Assembly: GCA_903946925.1 (NCBI GenBank)
Contig: CAJAXK010000366.1
Location: 1-36,045, forward strand
Length of the DNA stretch: 36,045 bases
Direction: 5' to 3'
Source of the DNA: an uncultured Bacteroidales bacterium
GTDB taxonomy: Bacteria; Bacteroidota; Bacteroidia; Bacteroidales; UBA4417
This document shows positions 16,215 to 24,838 of the stretch, piece by piece. Below the pieces are notes generated by a model. The model saw only the letters and a list, made by a program, of their open reading frames with translations. It searched no databases and was not told where the DNA came from. The stretch's first letter is position 1; each line of letters begins with the position of its first letter. The position numbers and the translations under genes are program-made.

Positions 16215-18539
16215 TTGAGCCACAATATACTTGACGAACTTAACGAATCGCAGCGCAAAGCGGTTGAACGCATTGAAGGTCCAATAATGGTGATTGCCGG
16301 CGCGGGTTCTGGCAAAACCCGCGTGTTGACTTACAGGGTTGCCCACCTTATCAGCAAAGGCGTTGACCCATTTAATATACTTTGCCTCACTTTTACCAAC
16401 AAAGCTGCCCGCGAAATGAAGGACAGGATCGTAAAAATTGTTGGTGGCGAAGCCCGAAATGTTTGGATGGGGACTTTCCATTCCGTTTTTGCCCGCATTT
16501 TACGCATTGATGGGCATCTGCTTGGCTATCCCGCAAATTTCACCATTTACGATAGCGACGACAGTAAAAGCCTGATCCGCAATATTGTTAAAGAATTTGA
16601 ACTCGATTCGAAAGAATATGCACCCAACAATGTGCTTTCGCGAATATCGGCTGCCAAATCGAACCTTATAACCCCTGAAGATTATAATAATAATGCAGAA
16701 ATAATCGAACAAGACCGTCAAGCACGAAAACCTTCCATCGGGCAGATTTATACGCGGTACCAGGCACGGCTTTTCAAATCGGGAGCCATGGATTTCGATG
16801 ATTTGCTATTCAATACCAACGTTTTGCTTCGCGACCACGCCGAAATCCTTTACAAGTACCAGGATAAATTTAGGTACATACTCGTTGATGAATATCAGGA
16901 TACCAACTTTTCGCAGTACATTATTGTTAAAAAATTAGCTTCGCGATTCCTTAATATATGTGTTGTTGGCGACGATGCCCAGAGCATTTATGCTTTCCGT
17001 GGCGCAAACATCCAGAATATACTGAACTTCAGGAACGATTATCCTGAATACAAACTCTTTAAATTGGAGCAAAACTACCGCTCGACCCAAAACATTGTGA
17101 ACGCGGCCAATAGCATTATTGCCAACAATAAAGACCAGATACAAAAGGAGGTTTGGACCGAAAACGAGATTGGCCAACCGATTAAAATCATCAAAGCAAC
17201 GAGCGATACCGAAGAAGGCACCATGATTGCCAACGGGGTTTTCGAAACCAAAATGAACGAACAACTCCGCAACGATGCTTTTGCCATTCTTTACCGTACC
17301 AATGCCCAATCGCGTTCCATCGAGGAGGCTTTGCGCAGGCTGAACATCCCATACAGGATTTATGGTGGCTTATCGTTTTACAGCCGCAAGGAAATAAAGG
17401 ATTTGCTTGCCTATTTCCGCCTCGCGGTAAACCCACTTGATGAAGAAGCATTGCGCCGCATCATCAATTATCCGCACCGTGGCATTGGCGAAACCACCAT
17501 GCAAAAAATCACACTGCTTGCCGGGCAAGGCAACCTGCCCTTGTGGGATATAATTGCCAACCACTCCTCGTACCAATTAGGTTTAGGTGGAAGAACGGCA
17601 ACTGCCATCAATAATTTTGTTACCATGATTTTGTCGTTTGGCACCCAAATGCAGACGCGCAACGCATTTGAAATGGCCGAATCCATTGCAAAAGCATCGG
17701 GAGTGATAAAGGATATTGATGAGGACAAAACTGTTGAAGGGCAAGCCCGAATGGATAATATTGAAGCCTTGTTGAATGCGGTTCAGGAATTTACAGAGCG
17801 TGAGCCGGGCCCCGGCGAAGAAACTGGCGAGGTGCGGCATTTGGATCTTTTTATGCAGGAAGTTTCGTTGCTTACCGATCAGGACAATACTGATAAAGAG
17901 GATACCGACCGCGTTTCGCTGATGACCATTCACCAGGCAAAAGGGCTTGAATTTCCGTATGTATATATTGCTGGCCTCGAAGAAAACCTTTTCCCATCGT
18001 TTATGGCAATAAACTCAAGGGCGGACCTGGAAGAAGAACGCCGCTTGTTTTATGTAGCCATTACCCGTGCCGAAAAACGTGCCACCATTTCGTATGCCGA
18101 AAGCCGCTACAAGTGGGGACAACTTACGCTTTCGGAACAAAGCCGTTTTATTGATGAAATTGACGAGCGCTTTGTTGAGCGCCCTGCCCGTGCTAAATGG
18201 AACCGACTGACCGAAGATTTGCAAACCAAACAAGTAAAATCGGCTTATACCCCAAAACCAGCCAAACCTGTGCAAGGCCAGCCAGCAAAGCCCAGCCCTC
18301 CCCCACCGGGAAACTTAAAAAAAGTTGGCAGTTATCAAAAAGATGCGCCTACAGAACCTTTGGCTGGAAACGACGATTATGATAAAATACAGGTAGGGAT
18401 GACCGTTGAACACGGCTCTTTTGGAAGAGGGACAGTACAAAGCGTTGAAGGCTCAGGGCCAAACAAAAAGGCGACCGTAGCTTTTGAAAGTGTTGGGGTT
18501 AAGCAGCTTTTGTTGAGGTTTGCGAAGTTGAAGTATTAA
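16215..18539 (+). CDS. UvrD/PcrA-family DNA helicase
   Basis: A 3'-5' superfamily 1 helicase of 774 residues acting in nucleotide excision or mismatch repair and clearing of replication forks. Motifs in order: Q-motif region NESQRKAV, Walker A GAGSGKT (29-35), LTFTNKAAREM (Ia), VDEYQDTN (II), GDDAQSIYAFRGA (III), LEQNYRST (IV), LMTIHQAKGLEFPYVYIAGLEE (V), and EERRLFYVAITRA (VI). A disordered Pro-rich linker is followed by a C-terminal GMTVEHGSFGRGTVQSVEG Tudor-like domain typical of PcrA. The start codon is TTG; the first residues SHNILDELNESQ fit the family. It stands alone with its own promoter. Confidence 0.95.
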   Translation: MSHNILDELNESQRKAVERIEGPIMVIAGAGSGKTRVLTYRVAHLISKGVDPFNILCLTFTNKAAREMKDRIVKIVGGEARNVWMGTFHSVFARILRIDGHLLGYPANFTIYDSDDSKSLIRNIVKEFELDSKEYAPNNVLSRISAAKSNLITPEDYNNNAEIIEQDRQARKPSIGQIYTRYQARLFKSGAMDFDDLLFNTNVLLRDHAEILYKYQDKFRYILVDEYQDTNFSQYIIVKKLASRFLNICVVGDDAQSIYAFRGANIQNILNFRNDYPEYKLFKLEQNYRSTQNIVNAANSIIANNKDQIQKEVWTENEIGQPIKIIKATSDTEEGTMIANGVFETKMNEQLRNDAFAILYRTNAQSRSIEEALRRLNIPYRIYGGLSFYSRKEIKDLLAYFRLAVNPLDEEALRRIINYPHRGIGETTMQKITLLAGQGNLPLWDIIANHSSYQLGLGGRTATAINNFVTMILSFGTQMQTRNAFEMAESIAKASGVIKDIDEDKTVEGQARMDNIEALLNAVQEFTEREPGPGEETGEVRHLDLFMQEVSLLTDQDNTDKEDTDRVSLMTIHQAKGLEFPYVYIAGLEENLFPSFMAINSRADLEEERRLFYVAITRAEKRATISYAESRYKWGQLTLSEQSRFIDEIDERFVERPARAKWNRLTEDLQTKQVKSAYTPKPAKPVQGQPAKPSPPPPGNLKKVGSYQKDAPTEPLAGNDDYDKIQVGMTVEHGSFGRGTVQSVEGSGPNKKATVAFESVGVKQLLLRFAKLKY

Positions 18540-18544
18540 ACTTT

Positions 18545-18746
18545 GAGTCCGCTCCGAAAACCCTTAAAAAAAGAAAACCACAGAGGCACAGAGGACACAG
18601 AGGCACACAGAGTGTTGTTAATCAGTACTATAAACTTTGTGAACTTAGCGAAGCGGTATCACGAATTCCTTTTAAAACAAGCAATTATGAGTACACTTAG
18701 AGGTTTTGTGCCTTTGTGGCAAAAAAAGACTTGTCGGATTGGACTC
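18545..18746. repeat. Palindromic intergenic element, copy B (about 200 bp)
   Basis: Ends are AGTCCGCTCCGA on the left and TCGGATTGGACT on the right. Read on the minus strand its right end matches the left end of copy A (AGTCCAATCCGA, then CTTTTTT, then GCCACAAAGGCACAAA), so it is inserted in the opposite orientation. The interior is longer and more diverged, with CACAGAGGCACAGAGG repeats. The 96-residue ORF of the track at 18543-18833 is only a read-through of this element. Confidence 0.75.
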
Positions 18747-18754
18747 AACTTTGG

Positions 18755-20335
18755 CTATAGTTTAATCAGTTTCTCCTGCCCCACCTGTAAATTAACCTTA
18801 AACAATTTCAAGAAGTACATCCCTTCCCGGTAATCACTTATATTGAAAGTAAATTTATTTTCGGCAACTTTCATTTCACTGATTTTAATGCCCGACAAAG
18901 AGAATATTTCCAACCTGTAATCTGGATTTTCTGAACCTGGAATTTCAACTGTCACTAGGTCGTTGGAAGGATTCGGATAGATTATAAGTCTGACTTGTTT
19001 AGTATCAGGTATTGAATTAGGGATAATCCATTTGGTTGTATCAAGCGGCTTTCCCCAGGTTTCGGAATCTTTTTTGAAATACACTAAATTGTAAAATGTA
19101 ACATGTGTGTCATGATAAGAATTAGTGGAAGAATAGTAATAATACATTCCCCCGCATCCATCAATGTAAGATTTTGAAATGAACGAAGATTCCACATATT
19201 GTTTAAGCATCCCAACCAGGGTATCGGAACAAAAAGAATAAGGCATGTAGGTGTTTGTCTTGTTCTTCACTCTGCGTGAATTATACGATGAGCCCCGGTA
19301 CTGAATGAAAGAACTAACTGATTTTAGAGTTCCTGATGTATCAAAACAAAATCCGGTCTGCTCGGGGAAATTATCAAAACCTGAGCATGCATCAGGATGT
19401 GTTGAGTAGGTTCTTGTAATAGTATCTTTACCATAAATGTGCTTCCCATCCGGTTGCCCGTTATAATAGTGATAAAACCTGCTGAATGTAAAGGTAATTG
19501 AGTTGTGATCTGGACTCCAGGCTGAATCAATCACTACGCTGATCGTTTCAGTTTTAGGAGGGGAATAATGCGGATCGCTGCCACCCTCAACCGTATGAAA
19601 TACATCTCCGGGAGCTATCATATATACTTCGTTCAGGTTCAGATTATGCTCTCCTTTATACGATCCTGCGGTCTCCATACCAGCCAGCAAATGAACCGGA
19701 CTATATAACGGATAACCGGCAGAATAGTTAGGAAATGAATAAAAATCATACAAAGTAATCATGCCAAAGTGCTTGCTCAATACAAAAATCTGGCTATTCA
19801 TTGGGTGCGTTAAAAGCTTCCCGGTATTGCTTTTTGCCTGGAATGAAATATATTTTACCGAATCCGCTTCCCCGAGTATCGACTTAACATCCATCGAAGC
19901 TACAGTAGCATAAAGCAATGAGGTATCCGATAATCCACAGCATATCCAGGACTGACCGGACTGCCTGAGGGTACTTATCCTGATTCCCTGTCCGGCGGAA
20001 TTGAAAAAGAAATTTTCGCCTCCAAGCTCCGACATGGCGACGCCCATCCTGGAAGGTCCGTAAGCATCGAAACAGGATTCATACCCGTGAGGATAATTGT
20101 TTATTTCGCTGATTTTCCTGATCTGGTGAAAACCATAATGATAGTTCCAGCCCTGGTACACTCTCACCGAATCAATATGTACCATCCATGCTGTATGTTG
20201 TGTATTTTGATTCAAGGTTGAAGTATCAACAAAAGTAGCAGTAACACCTACGCGGACGCACTGCCAGTCCTGAGCCTGGATTTGTAAAGGAATCAATACA
20301 ATCATCAACATTAAAAACCTATATGTGATATTCAT
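18755..20335 (-). CDS. Unrecognised secreted protein with T9SS sorting tail
   Basis: A 526-residue protein with an N-terminal signal peptide (hydrophobic core FLMLMIVLIPLQIQA, cleaved near AQD). The C-terminal domain of about 75 residues begins IIYPNPSNDLVTVEIPGS and ends in GMYFLKLFKVNLQVGQEKLIKL, the type A T9SS sorting pattern. The 430-residue middle part is rich in Tyr, Ser and Thr, with several Cys and no domain I recognise. It is predicted to be exported through the outer membrane and attached to the surface or released. It is monocistronic and converges with uvrD across palindromic element B. Confidence 0.8.
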   Translation of the reverse strand: MNITYRFLMLMIVLIPLQIQAQDWQCVRVGVTATFVDTSTLNQNTQHTAWMVHIDSVRVYQGWNYHYGFHQIRKISEINNYPHGYESCFDAYGPSRMGVAMSELGGENFFFNSAGQGIRISTLRQSGQSWICCGLSDTSLLYATVASMDVKSILGEADSVKYISFQAKSNTGKLLTHPMNSQIFVLSKHFGMITLYDFYSFPNYSAGYPLYSPVHLLAGMETAGSYKGEHNLNLNEVYMIAPGDVFHTVEGGSDPHYSPPKTETISVVIDSAWSPDHNSITFTFSRFYHYYNGQPDGKHIYGKDTITRTYSTHPDACSGFDNFPEQTGFCFDTSGTLKSVSSFIQYRGSSYNSRRVKNKTNTYMPYSFCSDTLVGMLKQYVESSFISKSYIDGCGGMYYYYSSTNSYHDTHVTFYNLVYFKKDSETWGKPLDTTKWIIPNSIPDTKQVRLIIYPNPSNDLVTVEIPGSENPDYRLEIFSLSGIKISEMKVAENKFTFNISDYREGMYFLKLFKVNLQVGQEKLIKL

Positions 20336-20440
20336 AACGAATGGAATTAATTAAACATACCATATAGACACTTGAAAACCGTTTTACCCCTACAAGAAAT
20401 ATAAAAATACTTTCGATTCTCGGGATTTTTTTTAAACAGA

Positions 20441-21745
20441 TTAGCTTAACACCTGATATACAGCCTTTTTCGCCATCAAGCTCAAAATCAAACCTCTTGC
20501 ACCCATAAACAGCATTATGGCAAGCCAAAGTCCGTTGTTGCCTAAAATTGGCTGGAACAAATAATACGCCGGAAGGAAAATGAGTAAAGTTATAACCAAC
20601 ATACTGTTGCGCATGGCTTTTGAGGCAGTTGCCCCCACATAAATCCCATCCCAAATAAAAGCCGAAAAAGTGATTATTGGAACCAAAACCACCCAAAACA
20701 TATAAGGCTTTGCAGCCATGATGATATTGGGGTTATTAGTCAATAATTTCAGGATGAAACCACCAGCAAAAAGGTAAACCAATGTAAATACCCCGGCAAT
20801 TGCAGCGCCCCACACGAAAAGCCTTCGGATAACTTTTTTCAGCATTCCGTTGTCGGCCGAACCAATGTACTTTCCGGCCAAGGCTTCGGCAGCATACGCG
20901 AAACCATCAACAAAATAAGAGAAAAAGTAAAAAAACTGGAAAAGCAATGTGTTAACGGCCAGTATGGTATCGCTTGTGTTTGCCGACTGTGTGGTAAAAA
21001 ACGAAAGCGTAAAAATGAGGCAGAGCGTCCGGATAAAAATATCTTTGTTAACATGGATAAAGCGGAGGAAAGCTAAACGGCTTAAAGCATCGGCCACGAC
21101 AACCTTTTTACCGATTTTTCGCCAGTAGAAGGATAAAAGATAAATCCCAAGCAACAATCCCCCATACTGACTGATCACATTGGCCCAGGCCACACCATTG
21201 CTACCCATCGCTAATACTTTGATAAACAATAGGCTAAGCAAAACATTCAGCAAGTTTACACTTATGGCCAAAACCATTGGCAATTTTGCATTCTGCATAC
21301 CTATAAACCAGCCAATAACTGCGTAGATAAACAAGGTGGCAGGAGCTGCATAAATGCGGATTGTAAAATACTGATATGCCAATGATTCCACTTGTGCGCT
21401 ACCATCAACAAGCTGGAAAGCAACCCAGCCCAGCGGCCATTGCAACACTATAAGCAAAATACCGGCACCGAAAGCAGTTAACACCGAACGGATAAGGATA
21501 TTGCCAGTTTCGGCAAGGTTGCGTTGCCCAAAAGCTTGCGCCGTGAAACCGCTTGTGCCCATGCGCAGGAAACCAAATGCCCAGAATATAAAACTGAATA
21601 TCATCCCGCCCAAAGCAACCGCACCAACATATTTTTCGGAGCCTAAATGACCCATCAGCCCAAGATCGACCATGGCCAACAATGGTATGGTAATATTGGA
21701 AACAATATTCGGGATAGCCAGGCGGAGGATTCGGGAATTTAACAA
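20441..21745 (-). CDS. MATE-family multidrug efflux transporter
   Basis: A cation-coupled exporter of the MATE (NorM/DinF-like) family with about 12 hydrophobic segments in two repeats. It begins ILRLAIPNIVSNITIPLLAMVDLGLMGHLG, the hallmark of the family, and contains GFLRMGTSGFTAQAFGQRN. The track begins at TTG 21793, but that codon forms part of a -33 box. A strong promoter (TTTG, 17 bases, CATCTTTG at 21766-21773) lies within the first residues of that ORF. I therefore prefer TTG at 21743-21745, giving 434 residues. No ATG precedes the first membrane segment. The substrate cannot be inferred. Confidence 0.88.
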   Translation of the reverse strand: MLNSRILRLAIPNIVSNITIPLLAMVDLGLMGHLGSEKYVGAVALGGMIFSFIFWAFGFLRMGTSGFTAQAFGQRNLAETGNILIRSVLTAFGAGILLIVLQWPLGWVAFQLVDGSAQVESLAYQYFTIRIYAAPATLFIYAVIGWFIGMQNAKLPMVLAISVNLLNVLLSLLFIKVLAMGSNGVAWANVISQYGGLLLGIYLLSFYWRKIGKKVVVADALSRLAFLRFIHVNKDIFIRTLCLIFTLSFFTTQSANTSDTILAVNTLLFQFFYFFSYFVDGFAYAAEALAGKYIGSADNGMLKKVIRRLFVWGAAIAGVFTLVYLFAGGFILKLLTNNPNIIMAAKPYMFWVVLVPIITFSAFIWDGIYVGATASKAMRNSMLVITLLIFLPAYYLFQPILGNNGLWLAIMLFMGARGLILSLMAKKAVYQVLS

Positions 21746-21765
21746 CTTTTGGTTTTTGGAAAATG

Positions 21766-21794
21766 CAAAGATGCAGGTTTTTATTTTAGGCAAA
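21766..21794 (-). promoter_or_regulatory. Promoter of the MATE transporter gene
   Basis: On the minus strand TTTG, 17 bases, then CATCTTTG (one change from TAnnTTTG). It overlaps the 5' end of the ORF given by the track and implies a start codon downstream at 21745. Confidence 0.6.
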
Positions 21795-22015
21795 AAAATG
21801 ATTCAGCTAAAATGCAGAAACTTATGAACGAAAATAATATTACCTTTGGCACCAGATTTAAAAACAAATACTTTCCGAGCATTATTTTTATTGATTAAAA
21901 GGAATCCGGCAGACAGGCGCAGAAATCAGCCTTACCACAACACTTTCAGAAACTACATTTTTTAGTACTTATATATCAACTTAGCCTTCAGGCAAACATG
22001 CAAAGCATTAACACG

Positions 22016-22675
22016 ATGGAATACAACACCACACGCGGCCCAATGAAAATTTCGGAATATGGCCGGAATATCCAAAACATGATCCTTTATATCGTTTCGC
22101 TTCCCGACAAGGAACAACGCAACCGTATGACAGGCACGCTTGTAAATATACTGGCAATTATGAACCCCGATATGCGCGACCAAGTTGATATCAGGCACAA
22201 ACTTTACGATCACGTTCATCTGATGTCGGATTTTACCCTCGATATTGATTCGCCTTATCCAGTACCACCTCGCCCCGAAGAAGCGCCCGCACCAGAAATT
22301 ATTCCATACACCCAGGAAAAAATCAAGCTTAGGCCTTATGGCAAGTACATGCAGCGTATGATTGAAAAAGCGGTTGAATACGAAGAAGGCGAAGAAAAAG
22401 ATGCTTTGGTTAAGACTATTGCCAACAATTTGAAAAAAATGTATCTGAACTGGAACCGCGATTCGGTTAACGATGAATTGATACACGAGCATTTAAGCTT
22501 GCTTTCGGGAACAAAACTCAAACTCCGCGACGAAGACCGACTGCACTCAACAGTTGATATCCTAAAGGCAAACAAGCAAGTGGCCGAAAAACAAAAAACA
22601 ACAACTTTTAAACGCCATAAATTCCCAGGAAAGAAAACAGAAAATGTTGGTAGGAAAAAGAATTTTGGGAAGTAG
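22016..22675 (+). CDS. DUF4290 family protein
   Basis: A 219-residue protein of a family confined, as far as I know, to Bacteroidota (DUF4290). The conserved N-terminal region is MEYNTTRGPMKISEYGRNIQ, then LPDKEQRNRMTGTLVNI and PDMRDQVDIRHKLYDH. A helical, charged second half ends in a very basic tail (KRHKFPGKKTENVGRKKNF), which suggests nucleic acid or ribosome contact but proves nothing. ATG at 22016 fits the family start; an in-frame ATG six codons earlier (21998) is possible. It is divergent from the MATE gene; the 200-base gap shows no clear consensus promoter. Function unknown. Confidence 0.85.
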   Translation: MEYNTTRGPMKISEYGRNIQNMILYIVSLPDKEQRNRMTGTLVNILAIMNPDMRDQVDIRHKLYDHVHLMSDFTLDIDSPYPVPPRPEEAPAPEIIPYTQEKIKLRPYGKYMQRMIEKAVEYEEGEEKDALVKTIANNLKKMYLNWNRDSVNDELIHEHLSLLSGTKLKLRDEDRLHSTVDILKANKQVAEKQKTTTFKRHKFPGKKTENVGRKKNFGK

Positions 22676-22703
22676 GGTGTTAGGCGGTTAGGCTATTAGA
22701 CTT

Positions 22704-22744
22704 TTAGGCTGTAAGGTTGTAAGGTTGTAAGGCTGTAAGGCTGT
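22704..22744. repeat. Short 8-bp tandem array
   Basis: A run of four exact-length units AAGGTTGT, AAGGTTGT, AAGGCTGT, AAGGCTGT preceded by TTAGGCTGT, just downstream of the DUF4290 gene and 56 bases before palindromic element C. Related TTAGGCT/GGCTGTAGG fragments occur at about 27178-27205. Confidence 0.75.
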
Positions 22745-22800
22745 GGAAACGCAGCTTTCAACTTGGTGTTTTTGGGAAATGTATTATTGCAATAATGCTG

Positions 22801-22950
22801 AGTCCACTCCGAAAAGACTTTTTTTGCCACAAAGGCTCAAAGCCTCTAAGTTTCACGAAGTTTATACCACTCAATAACAATGCTTTGTGAGCCTTTGTGT
22901 CGTGGTGACTTAGTGGCGTTTATTCCTTTTTAGGGTTTTCGGAGTGGACT
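22801..22950. repeat. 150-bp palindromic intergenic element, copy C
   Basis: The best-preserved copy. Terminal inverted repeats are perfect over 15 bases: AGTCCACTCCGAAAA at 22801-22815 and TTTTCGGAGTGGACT at 22936-22950. The interior shares GCCACAAAGGC, CTCTAAGTTTCAC and CTTAGTGGCGTTT with copy A, in the same orientation. It has no coding capacity. Together with the preceding 8-bp array it fills the first half of the 536-base gap before the next gene. Confidence 0.85.
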
Positions 22951-23126
22951 TAACCTTTGACCTTTGACTTTTTTCAGATTTAACCACTGATTGTGCGTAT
23001 GTTACGCTATTGAAAGCGAAGTGATATTAGGATTTTTTTCATATCTATTTATTAAATATATTTCCTTGTTTTACCTAATTATGATATTTTTTATAAAGAA
23101 AATGTACCATAAGATAAATTATATAT

Positions 23127-23134
23127 TACTTTTG
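23127..23134 (+). promoter_or_regulatory. Probable -7 element for the first Omp28-like gene
   Basis: TACTTTTG in a very AT-rich stretch, about 78 bases before the ATG. No clear TTG at -33. Confidence 0.45.
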
Positions 23135-23211
23135 TTGTTTAGGAAACAACCACCTGATTTCCAAATCCCCTAACCTTTCCCTAAATTTCTTAACAATTAA
23201 AAAAAGTGCTT

Positions 23212-24723
23212 ATGAAAAAATTTACTCTAATAATTGCTTCTTTCGTCTTTGCAGCTTTTGTAGCTCAGGCGCAGGTTGAGCGCAACATGGTTGCCGTTGA
23301 AATTGGAACCGGTACTTGGTGTACTTATTGTCCGGGTGCAGCCATGGGAGCTGATGACCTAGTAGCCAACGGTAAACGCGTGGCTGTTGTTGAAAACCAC
23401 AACGGAGATACCTATGTTACCCCCAATACAGACTGTAGGAATACCTATTACAACATTACCGGTTATCCTACCGCAAGGTTCGATGGAGGCAATGCAGTTG
23501 TTGGCGGAAGCCACACAGCAAGTATGTATTCGTCGTATTTGCCAAAATACAACATTTGCATCGCAATCCCTTCGCCCCTCACCATTGATTACACTGTAAC
23601 CCGCAACGGGCAGCAGTTTTCCTTTAATTTTACCATCACTAAACTTGCTGCCTTACCTAACAACCAGGTAAAATTCCAGTTTGTAGCTACCCAGTCCGAA
23701 ATTGCACAAGTTTGGCAAGGCCAAACCCATCTCAATTTCGTTAACCGTTTAAATCTTCCTGATTGTAGTGGAACTGCATTGGATTTTACAAGTTCTGATG
23801 TACAAACTGTAAGTATTGTTGCCAATATAGATCCAATGTGGCCAATGAAGGATATTGAATTTGTTGCTTTCGTACAGGATGATGCAACAAAGGCTATACA
23901 CAATACCATACGCCCTGTAATGAGCGATTTTGGCGCAACCACACCAACCAACATTTGCCAGAACAACACAATTTCATTCGCCGATAATAGCGTTGGCCGC
24001 CCTGCCGAAGTAAGCTGGCTTTTCCCAGGTGGAAGCCCAAGCTCTTCAACAAGCGAAGCTCCTTCGATTTTATACCAGACCCCTGGTATTTACGATGTTA
24101 TAATGATTACAAAAACGGGATTGGACACCGATTCGGTTGTTAAAGACGATTATGTAACAATCCGCCCAGGTGCCATAACAACAACCCCGGTTGGTAACAC
24201 TTTAGTATGTACCAATAATTTGAACCAAACCACCGATTATACCACCGAAGGTGGCTTGCCAGGCACTACTTATATTTGGGAAATATACCCAGCAACAGGT
24301 GCTGGTACCATTATCAACAATGGTGCAAGCTGCACAATTCACTGGACACATAACTGGAACGGAACAGCTAGCCTTAGGGTTAGGGGCAGTAATGATTGCG
24401 GCTTAGGCCCATGGACAGAATACATGGATATTACATGTACTTCGTGTGTTGGAATAAATGAAAAAGAACAGGCACATCAGGTTTCCGTATTCCCTAACCC
24501 TGCATCAAAGGATATGACATTGAATATCAACACTGGTACAGCCGAAACATTGTCAGTAAAAATAATGAATGCTTTAGGAACAGTTGTGTATTCAAAAAAC
24601 CTTACTACAACCGGAAAACTTAGTCATATTATAAATGTGAGTGGGTTTGCTGAAGGCATGTATTTCCTAAACGTAGAAGGCAAGAAATTGAATTCTTCAC
24701 AAAAAATTACGATACAACACTAA
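23212..24723 (+). CDS. T9SS-exported Omp28-like protein with CxxC and PKD-like domain
   Basis: A 503-residue exported protein. The signal peptide is MKKFTLIIASFVFAAFVAQA, cleaved before QVER. Residues about 25-240 resemble the Omp28/thioredoxin-like family, with the CxxC motif WCTYCPG (Cys37, Cys40) and a cis-Pro-like GYPTARFDGG. A PKD-type segment follows (NTISFADNSVGRPAEVSWLF). The C-terminal sorting domain starts VSVFPNPASKDMTLNINTG and ends GMYFLNVEGKKL..KITIQH. ATG at 23212 is preferred to the track's start two codons earlier. A second CxxC Omp28-like cargo gene follows downstream after a terminator, so the two are related but separately transcribed. Redox activity is inferred from CxxC only. 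Confidence 0.85.
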   Translation: MKKFTLIIASFVFAAFVAQAQVERNMVAVEIGTGTWCTYCPGAAMGADDLVANGKRVAVVENHNGDTYVTPNTDCRNTYYNITGYPTARFDGGNAVVGGSHTASMYSSYLPKYNICIAIPSPLTIDYTVTRNGQQFSFNFTITKLAALPNNQVKFQFVATQSEIAQVWQGQTHLNFVNRLNLPDCSGTALDFTSSDVQTVSIVANIDPMWPMKDIEFVAFVQDDATKAIHNTIRPVMSDFGATTPTNICQNNTISFADNSVGRPAEVSWLFPGGSPSSSTSEAPSILYQTPGIYDVIMITKTGLDTDSVVKDDYVTIRPGAITTTPVGNTLVCTNNLNQTTDYTTEGGLPGTTYIWEIYPATGAGTIINNGASCTIHWTHNWNGTASLRVRGSNDCGLGPWTEYMDITCTSCVGINEKEQAHQVSVFPNPASKDMTLNINTGTAETLSVKIMNALGTVVYSKNLTTTGKLSHIINVSGFAEGMYFLNVEGKKLNSSQKITIQH

Positions 24724-24743
24724 ACTAAAAAAAATATTTTAGA

Positions 24744-24770
24744 AAGCCTGTTTAACCGACAGGCTTTTTG
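24744..24770 (+). terminator. Intrinsic terminator after the first Omp28-like gene
   Basis: AAGCCTGT pairs with ACAGGCTT around a seven-base loop, followed by TTTGTTTT. Confidence 0.8.
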
Positions 24771-24773
24771 TTT

Positions 24774-24781
24774 TATATTTG
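24774..24781 (+). promoter_or_regulatory. Probable -7 element for the second Omp28-like gene
   Basis: TATATTTG, matching TAnnTTTG, directly after the upstream terminator and 57 bases before the ATG. Confidence 0.45.
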
Positions 24782-24838
24782 TAGCCGATAAAAATCAGTT
24801 AGTTAACCCCAAAATCAAACCAAACAAATACAAGAAAA

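Noticed and set aside
18543-18833. 96-residue plus-strand ORF
   Set aside because: It reads through palindromic element B and the antisense end of the T9SS gene; composition is that of the repeat.
20319-20696. 125-residue minus-strand ORF
   Set aside because: It lies out of frame across the end of the MATE gene and the gap to the next gene; it has no family features.
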